Source of the DNA: Podila epigama
Taxonomy: Eukaryota; Mortierellomycota; Mortierellomycetes; Mortierellales; Mortierellaceae
Reading direction: 5' to 3'
Length of the DNA stretch: 14,595 bases
Assembly: GCA_015679605.1 (NCBI GenBank)
Contig: JAAAVE010000279.1
Span: 1,479-16,073, forward strand
A model generated the notes under the pieces. That model searched no databases. It was not told the DNA's origin and worked only from the letters and a program-made list of their open reading frames with translations. This document shows, in pieces, positions 1 through 6,568 of the stretch. The translations under genes were made by a program, and so were the position numbers. Within the stretch, counting starts at the first letter, position 1, and each line of letters begins with the position of its first letter.

Positions 1-63
1 TTTCAACAGTAGCGACCTCAAAAGAGAAAAGAGAAAAAAAAAAAAAAATACTTGTGATTTCCA

Positions 64-3000
64 ATGGCAGCTCATACATTCGCCCCCGAGGAGGCTTTAC
101 CACCACCAAAGGGAGCAGTGATTTACAGCCGAGATGGCAGGAAGAGAAGTCTCAACACCGACATGACTCGACATTTTTCACCATCTATTCATGAACACTC
201 GATGGTAGCTTTGTCCCCTTCGGCATCTGCTCAGGCCGCTGCAAACTCGACAATATCCTCATCCGCAGCTGCAGCTGCAACAGTGGGTGCAGGAGAACGA
301 GGAGGAGGAGGAGGCAAAGGAGGAGTTGCTGGACTGCAACCAGGATCTTCTACAGAATCTAGCAAAGGCGCAGGCAGTAGTGGCTCGAATCCTAGCTCGA
401 AAAAAAAGAAAAAGAAAAAGACAAAAAAGAAGCAGACGCTTGAAAGGATCGAAGAAGCCGATCCTGGTCAAAGCAATACCCGCAGTAGCAGCGAGCCTCG
501 GAGTCAAACAAGTGCAAGTGGCAGCAATGGGGCCACCTCCAGCGCTCATTCTGGTCATTCGCACGTCAACTGTCGTCATGAGGATGGGAGCCCTCTTCAC
601 CATCACCATCACCATCACCATCACCATCACCAGCAGCAGCAGCACCACAATACTCATCAGAATTACTCTGAACCTCGAATCCAGCCCAATAACCCGGCGG
701 ACAGTAGGCAGCCGCACCCGCATCAGCACCAGCACCAGAATTCTACGCACCAGGCTCATAAACACCCTCACCAACATCTTCACTTGGAGGGCGAGGACGA
801 GGAAGACGACGACTTTTACTCGGACGAAGATCTGTATGATCCTGAAACGCCAGCGTTCTCGTCAGTTCATCAGGACAGCAAGAATGGACCTAGCACAGGG
901 TCAAGCCAATCAAAAAAGAAAAAGAAAAAGAAAAAAAAGACTTTGGTGACAGCAACGTCTCATACTGCATCCTCTGCTGCTCATCCTTCAACCTCAAACT
1001 CAACTTCAGGCACGTCTTCAAGAGCCCAAGGTCAGCATTCTTCTTCCACATCAACAACGCAGCGAAACGGACATGATCACGCAGCCCTTGTCAAACACAT
1101 GCATGACAGCCACCCTCAGAATGATGGATTTTGGCACTATTCCGATGCTGAAGAACGACAACGGATCAGAGAGTTTTGGTTCCAGCTCCGGGAAGAGGAG
1201 CGTAGGTCTTTGGTCCGAGTCGAGAAGGAGGCTGTCTTGAAAAAGATGAAGGAGCAGCAACGACACTCTTGCTCTTGTTCACTCTGTGGCCGGAAAAGGT
1301 ACCTTCCTCACTTACACTCTCCCACCCATCTGTGTGGTGCTCGTTCGTTCTCTGTGTTATTGATCATCATGTACAATGCAATGCAACACTGCAGTCCAGG
1401 GTGGATTTTTTTTTTTCTTTTTGTCCAGTGGACGTGTTTGTTTGACACGAGTCAAAAATGGCTCACTCTATGCTTTATATTTTTACTTTCATCTTGTGCG
1501 TGGGGAAAACTATAGGACTGCAATCGAAGAGGAACTGGAACTATTGTATGACGCTTATTACGACGAGCTGGAACAATATGCCAACCAACAACAGCCTTCG
1601 GATGGACAATCCTTGGCATATTCTCAGCACTCTCCAAGCTTTGACGATGAAGACTATTCGGACGATTCCCGAGATGAGGAAGACGATGAAGATGAGGAAG
1701 ATGAGGATGTGGATGAGGAAGATGACGAAGAAGGTTATGACGACGAGGATGAAGGGGAGGAAGAGTACGAAGATGAAATAAGCTCTCGTAAAGCTCCAGG
1801 CCCCTATCGTAATGGTTTTCCAAACACACTTCAAGCCAAAGGTATGTTGAAGAGTTGGTAGAGTGTATGCTATAGTGGGATGCCTAAAAGAAGGTGATAT
1901 GCTGACAAGCTACATCTTAATGCCGGCACTCTTGTCCCTTTTTTATTCTTATAAAAAAAGGCAATATACTGACCGTCGCCGAAGACCTGCTAGAAAACGA
2001 TGGAAAAAAGTTTCTCGAGATGATGGATCGGCTGGCTGACCGCAAGGTTCAACGGGACGACGAACTCTTGGACCAACGAGGCGTTTATGACGAGTACGAA
2101 GACGAAGAGGAAGGCGATTTTGAAGACGACGGTGCCGACGAGGTAAATGTCTTGTGTTATTGTCATGTCGTATGAATTTAGACAAAAGTATAGTCAGAGC
2201 CTAAACTAGAATGGTGGTTTTCCTCTTCAAATAGGAGCAACGCATGGAAGAAGGTCGCAGGATGTTCCAAGCTTTTGCAGCTCGTATGTTTGAGCAACGG
2301 GTACTGAGTGCTTACCGCGAAAAGGTTGCGCAAGAAAGGCAGGAGCGTCTTTTAGCCGAATTGGAGGAAGAATCACGTCAGGAACAGCTTCGAGAGGAAC
2401 GGAAAGAACGTGAGAAGGAGAAGAAGCGTGATAAGAAGAGGTATCGTGTTTCTTTCTTCTTTTGTTTTTTACTTTTGACTCCTCGTGTCTGCATGTATTT
2501 TCTTTCTTTTCTTTTTCTTTTTCTTTTTCTTTCTCCGTTTCTTTTTGTGACATGCATGGCAACGCTTTACTCATACCTTGTTAATCTTGTTGCCCTGTTT
2601 TTTTTTTTAAAAAAAACTCTCTATAGACTACAACGTCTGCAAAAGGAGGAAGAGAGGGCAGCCAAGGAAGCACAGCGGTTAGCAGAAGAGAAGAGACTAC
2701 AGGAAGAACGTGAGAGGAAGCTGGAGGCAGACCGCAAGCGGCGAGAAGAGGAAAAGCGGATAAAGGAGGAGGAAAGACAGAAGAAGGAAGAGGAAAGGCT
2801 GAAGAAGGAAGAAGAAAAAAGACGAAAGAGCAAGGAGGAGGAGCGAAAGCGAAAGGAAAAGCTTGCCAAGGAGAAGGAGGCAGAGGCAAAGATGGTGGAG
2901 GAACAGAAGGCACAGGAAGCGGCAGAGCAGGCGGCAAGGATACTTGAGCGCCAGGCTTTTCTGCAGCAACAGCTAGCGGAGGAGCAAAAACGCCAACAGG

Positions 3001-5528
3001 AACTCCGTCGTCAGGAACAGCTCGCAAAGGAGGCACTTGCAAATGCTGAAGGTGGAGACGAAGAAGGAGACGAAAAAGATGCCGTACAAGATGCTGAAAT
3101 GGGCGTTGAAAAGGAGGCAAAGTCATTGGAAACAGGAAATGGGAAAGAAGCAGTGGATCAGACGTCGTCTGTAACAGACCATGGGGCCAATGCATCATCT
3201 ACAAATGTAGTTCAGAGCACGTCATCCTTGGTCTTGCCACAGGCGGTACAGACTCGGTCACCTCCTGCTGGCCAAGGGGTTGTTCCACAGGTGGCACTGG
3301 TCGATACAATGTCCGCGCAGCAGCATCTCGCTGCAAGGAATGTAGCTGCTCCACCGACCGAGGATGTGTGGTCACCGTCATTTGCGAACCATGGGGCTGT
3401 TCATCTCCATCCACATCTTCAGCCCCATCTTCAACCACAACAGCAACCACTACAGCAGTCAGTATCGTCCCCACAACAGCTGCAACATCAACATCAACAG
3501 CAACATCAACAGGAACCACAACCACAGTCTCTGTCACCACCACAACCGCCACTGCTGCAACAGCAACTACCATCACAAGCGCTTCCATTACAACTACCAC
3601 AGCCAATCTCACCACCTCAAACTCAGCTTCATCAGTTCCCATTACAGCATGGTATGTATGGGGCATCAACACCATTTGGGGCAATAGGAGAGGCCAATGT
3701 TCTTGGGGCACGGGGTAGTCATGCTATAGAACGTGGCCCCTTCATGGGAGCCATTGGTACTCAAGTGCAGCAACACTATCCCAACATGCATCAACAACAG
3801 CACCCACTTTCGTCCAGCCAGATGACCCACCAGGGGATGCGATCACCAGGACTGGCACCCATTGGTTTTGGACAGCCTCATGCACCATCAAAACTGTTGA
3901 ATCTCATGGGTCAGAGCACATCGACCTCGCACTATGACGCTTCTGTCAGCTCTGGGTCGCCTCTAAATAGTCCGTCAACACTTGGTGCCATTGGCACACC
4001 TGTGGGAGGGTCGTTTGGTGCGATTTCACCGATTGGACATTCTCGTAGGACATCCACACCACATGGGTTGACACAACAGGAGAATATCAAACCTATTCAA
4101 CGGCCAATTGGGCGACCCAAGGATGTCAACAACTCTTGTTCGGGGACAATCTCTAGTAGTTTTGACGGACTGTCGCTTGGTCTCTCTGGTCTGGCGATTG
4201 GTTCAGAACTGGAGAAACGATCAAGGTCGCCACCCCAGATTCTTTCCGGAAGTTCCTTGGAGTTGGATGGAGTAGCCCTTGGTAGTTCTGATCTTGGTCG
4301 ATTGGCGTCTACGACAGCAGCAAATGCAATGCCAGCAATAATATCATCATCGACAACAACAACGACAGCGACGACAGCAACAGCAACGACAGCGACCATG
4401 GAGATCAAGAGTCCGACCCTTCGAGACCAACGAGAGAGTTCACTCTTTTCCAGCTCTTTCTTTGGTAATACTGGTGTCCGAACGGGCACTCATGGTATGT
4501 TCTTTGGAATGAGGGGTCCACTCGCATCAAGAATACTTGATTTAGAGCCGTACCCAGGTGTCCGAAACGTAATCCTGTTATACTTTGTTCAGAATTTAAC
4601 ATCATTCTAATGTTTGCAACTGGTAGATCCTTTCTTGCCACTGTCGTCGGATTTTTCGACATTTTTGTCACAGGGTCATGGTTCACTTCCAACAGGACAG
4701 CTCATGCCTCAGTTCCCCATGCAAATGACTCCGAACTCGCTCCAAAACCCAGAATACCATCAGATGCATCAGAGTCAACACATGCATCCACGATTTCCAC
4801 AGCAACAGCAGCAGCAACAACAACAACAGCAGCAGCAGCAGCAACTTTTTATGCAAAGTCAATACATGCAAGAGTTACACCACCACCCGCCTTTGGGTCT
4901 GCACTCGCCGACAATGAACAGTTCAGGGTCATGGGGCAAGATTTTTGTTCGTCCAGACATGGATGGTTTGTCATCTCCACCGTCGAGGACACTCTCTCCA
5001 CCGCCACAAGCCATTGGTCTCCACAATGGGTCCAACAGTCCACTCTTGCACAAGCACCAACATCAACACCAACACCTGCACCAGCAACAAGTACACTCGT
5101 TCAATCAACTGCACTCGCCTATGGCCATGGATAAACCTAATGGCGCTGGTCTACCGGTTGGATCTGGTCGCAAGTCGGTAAGTCATGTGTCGATGCAGCC
5201 ACTCCACGGTGATGGTTCGCTGGGACCAGGACTTGTTGGACATGGATTGATGAGAGGTGGCGGTGGCGGTGGCGGTGGCCTTCCGTCGGGCAGCCTGCTG
5301 AATAACAATAGTAGTGGTTTGAATGGTGGCCAGGTTATGGAAAATGACCGCCATTCAAAAGGATACCCAGGGTATGGTGGCAGTCAACATGTCAATCAAC
5401 AACATGCAATGCACCACCATGTGATTCAACAAAACCAACAACCACAGATACATTCTCATCCATCACAACTCCAGCAACAACAACAACAACAACAACAACC
5501 ACAACAGCAGCACCAACACCAATATTAA
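64..5528 (+). CDS. NST1: Nst1-family stress response protein, six exons
   Basis: Exons by reading-frame continuity: 64-1298, 1516-1841, 1961-2142, 2235-2440, 2627-4494, 4627-5528, giving about 1572 aa. The family core is at residues 350-435: an [10 protein letters not shown] motif from F356, then a C-x-C-x2-C cluster (C403, C405, C408) followed by GRK. Intron 1 splits codon R412, and [15 protein letters not shown] follows. Around the core lie Lys runs (K113-K119, K284-K292), 11 His at 179-189, an acidic block at about 455-497, a Glu/Lys/Arg/Gln coiled coil at about 590-790, then long Gln/His/Pro-rich sequence including Q1331-Q1345. In budding yeast Nst1 lowers salt tolerance and associates with RNA-processing and P-body factors. 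The same role here is inferred. The start is the first ATG of the open frame. The last intron may instead use a donor at 4558, adding 21 codons. Family call firm, biochemical role uncertain. Confidence 0.9.
598..643 (+). repeat. His/Gln codon repeat in NST1
   Basis: A CATCAC hexanucleotide repeat codes for 11 His (residues 179-189), followed by four CAG codons (Q190-Q193). Alternating CAC and CAT codons suggest slippage on a 6-bp unit. The overlapping frames it opens on both strands look like ORFs but are repeat by-products. Confidence 0.9.
1299..1515 (+). other. NST1 intron 1
   Basis: A GT-AG intron of 217 bases whose donor reads AAAAG|GTACCT and whose acceptor reads CTATAG. It splits an Arg codon directly after the conserved CGRK motif. 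Splicing joins the cysteine motif to the conserved [15 protein letters not shown] segment that starts exon 2. Without splicing, the frame stops at 1513-1515 after a run of hydrophobic residues unlike the rest of the protein. Confidence 0.9.
1842..1960 (+). other. NST1 intron 2
   Basis: A GT-AG intron of 119 bases with a strong GTATGT donor and a T-rich stretch before the AAAAAAAG acceptor. It splits a Gly codon and joins the acidic exon 2 to exon 3, which opens [17 protein letters not shown]. The unspliced frame stops at 1859-1861. Confidence 0.88.
2143..2234 (+). other. NST1 intron 3
   Basis: A phase-0 GT-AG intron of 92 bases: donor GTAAAT, a CTAAAC branch-like site near 2202, acceptor AAATAG. 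Exon 4 resumes at [19 protein letters not shown] in the same frame as the following coiled coil. The ATG at 2244 is therefore an internal methionine and not a gene start. Confidence 0.88.
2441..2626 (+). other. NST1 intron 4, in frame and stop-free
   Basis: A GT-AG intron of 186 bases, exactly 62 codons, with no stop in the gene's frame. Donor AGAAGAG|GTATCG; acceptor CTCTATAG after a T/A-rich tract. Read through, it would insert a Phe/Leu/Ser-rich hydrophobic segment into the middle of the Glu/Lys/Arg coiled coil. That contrast in composition, plus the sites, marks it as an intron. An uncritical gene model would call a false transmembrane helix here. Confidence 0.87.
4495..4626 (+). other. 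NST1 intron 5, two candidate donors
   Basis: The frame stops at 4608-4610 and resumes in the same frame, so an intron is needed. The acceptor GGTAG ending at 4626 has a TCTAAT branch-like site about 16 bases upstream. Two donors keep the frame: GTATGT at 4495 (132-base intron, best consensus) and GTGTCC at 4558 (69-base intron, 21 more codons). I prefer 4495 on consensus. The CAG at 4671-4673 would shift the frame. Confidence 0.7.
4800..4844 (+). repeat. CAA/CAG repeat coding for 15 Gln in NST1
   Basis: Fifteen consecutive Gln codons, mixed CAA and CAG, give residues 1331-1345. A second Gln run near the C-terminus (from 5472, mostly CAA) precedes the stop. Both tracts probably vary in length between strains. 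Confidence 0.92.
5256..5279 (+). repeat. Gly codon repeat in NST1
   Basis: Eight glycine codons alternating GGT and GGC form a 6-bp repeat in the C-terminal low-complexity region of the Nst1-like protein. Confidence 0.88.
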
Positions 5529-5756
5529 CACCAGCACCATCATTAGCCATCCAAGGGTCGATCCTCATCGAGCAGAGAGGATCACATACCCTTTTGGAGT
5601 GATTAGCGAGGTCTGGTTGATGAAATTGGTGTATGGTGGCTATGACACCTTGTACTTGTAATTAAACACCTTGACGACGATTTTTTTTTTTTTTGTAAAA
5701 GTTGTATGTAATTTTATGTACAAGGAATTGAGGTTCTATTGTGTGAATGATGTCTA
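5529..5756. other. Convergent gap between NST1 and SDHAF4
   Basis: This holds the 3' ends of two convergent genes. The plus strand has an AATTAAA near 5660 that could act as a polyadenylation signal for NST1, followed by a T-rich run near 5681-5694. On the minus strand, an ACATAAAATT stretch downstream of the SDHAF4 stop is similarly suitable. I see no gene here, and the two 3' UTRs may overlap. Confidence 0.5.
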
Positions 5757-6146
5757 TTAAAAGTCGGTGACTTTACCCTTGAAGGACCAGTCGCCAAATC
5801 GGACAGGTTCACGTTTGGGGCCTCCAATTTCACCGGTGGTAGGGTTAGTATCGCCCTGAAATTCATCTGGGACGGGGGTTTGAGCGTCTGGATGGTTGGT
5901 AGCGGGAGTGTTCTCGGCTTCCTTGACAAGCTTTTCAAATTCTGCTTGATCTGCGGCAGACTCGAGGGGGAGTGGACCAGGGCCACGAGGTCGGAGGCCA
6001 GCCTGAGTGGTGCTGGAGGAGGAGAAAGGACGATGTCTGAAGATGGCTGATGATCCGGTCAATGCCAACATGGGAAGTGTATAGGATTTAGCGGAGAGAG
6101 TTGCAGTTGCAACGGTAAGAGCTCTGATGGATGAAGTGGGCAGCAT
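5757..6146 (-). CDS. SDHAF4: Succinate dehydrogenase assembly factor 4 (SDHAF4/Sdh8, DUF1674)
   Basis: An intronless gene of 129 aa. The C-terminal 34 residues carry the DUF1674 signature: NPTTGEIGGP, then EPVRFGDW and a final KGKVTDF at the very end, exactly as in SDHAF4/Sdh8. Family members bind the flavinylated Sdh1 subunit in the mitochondrial matrix, promote its assembly with Sdh2 and limit oxidant release. The N-terminus from MLPTSSIRAL is rich in Ser, Thr, Ala and Arg and almost free of acidic residues, fitting a mitochondrial presequence. The start at 6146 is the first ATG of the frame and has an A at -3; the frame upstream lacks another ATG. It is divergent from the succinyl-CoA ligase gene, a neighbour in the same stretch of the TCA cycle. 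Confidence 0.94.
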   Translation of the reverse strand: MLPTSSIRALTVATATLSAKSYTLPMLALTGSSAIFRHRPFSSSSTTQAGLRPRGPGPLPLESAADQAEFEKLVKEAENTPATNHPDAQTPVPDEFQGDTNPTTGEIGGPKREPVRFGDWSFKGKVTDF

Positions 6147-6568
6147 TGTTGGTAAAGATTGGGTTTGTGGATGGAAGTGAATGTGAATAATGTGAAAATG
6201 AAAAAAGTGAATGAATGTTGATAGCCCGAGAAAAAAAAAAAGATTTCTCTCCAAACTGCGCTTTGAGGTGCAGTTGTGTTGAAGAGCTCATCCTAAGCTA
6301 CGTACACAAATATCTACTTAAATAGTTGTACGTGAATTTGAATAGAGAACGACAACAAAAAGCGGGTCGGACACGCAAAAAAAGAGAAGTAAATCCCCAC
6401 CCCAATCTTCTTTTCTTCTCCATCCTTTTTTCTCGTCACCCAACACAACACTCTCCACTCTACCACATCTCTTTTTTTTTTTCTACTCTCTTTCCTTCTC
6501 TCCCTCCCCCCTCCTCACATCAACCCCATTGAGTTCATTCTTTTTTTTTTAAAAAAAAAAAATACACC
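6147..6568. promoter_or_regulatory. Shared divergent promoter region, SDHAF4 / succinyl-CoA ligase alpha
   Basis: These 422 bases separate two divergent start codons and must hold both promoters and leaders. The right part (about 6400-6530) is strongly pyrimidine-rich on the plus strand, ending in T10A12 just before the ATG at 6569. Near the middle an ACGTACA (6300-6306) is mirrored by TGTACGT (6327-6333), with a TTAAATA between. I see no plus-strand ATG in the leader before 6569. Transcription starts cannot be placed from sequence. Confidence 0.7.

Noticed and set aside
287-949. A 220-codon plus-strand frame overlapping NST1 exon 1
   Set aside because: It is the NST1 exon read in another frame. 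Its Ile/Thr and Lys/Arg runs come from the CATCAC and AAG repeats. No family resemblance.
2581-3198. A 205-codon minus-strand frame rich in Pro, Leu and Phe
   Set aside because: Antisense to the Glu/Lys/Arg-coded coiled coil of NST1, which automatically reads as Leu/Phe/Pro and lacks stops. It also crosses an intron boundary.
3199-3711. A 170-codon minus-strand Val-rich frame and matching plus-strand Thr-rich frames
   Set aside because: Shadows of the CAA/CAC-rich NST1 exon 5 in other frames.
5178-5198. GTAAGT followed 21 bases later by a CAG, resembling an intron
   Set aside because: Far too short for spliceosomal splicing, and the frame is open and continuous through it, so it is coding.
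6147-6254. A longer SDHAF4 N-terminus of 36 more residues
   Set aside because: It would begin at a TTG and is Phe/His-rich, unlike a presequence. The first ATG is at 6146 in good context.
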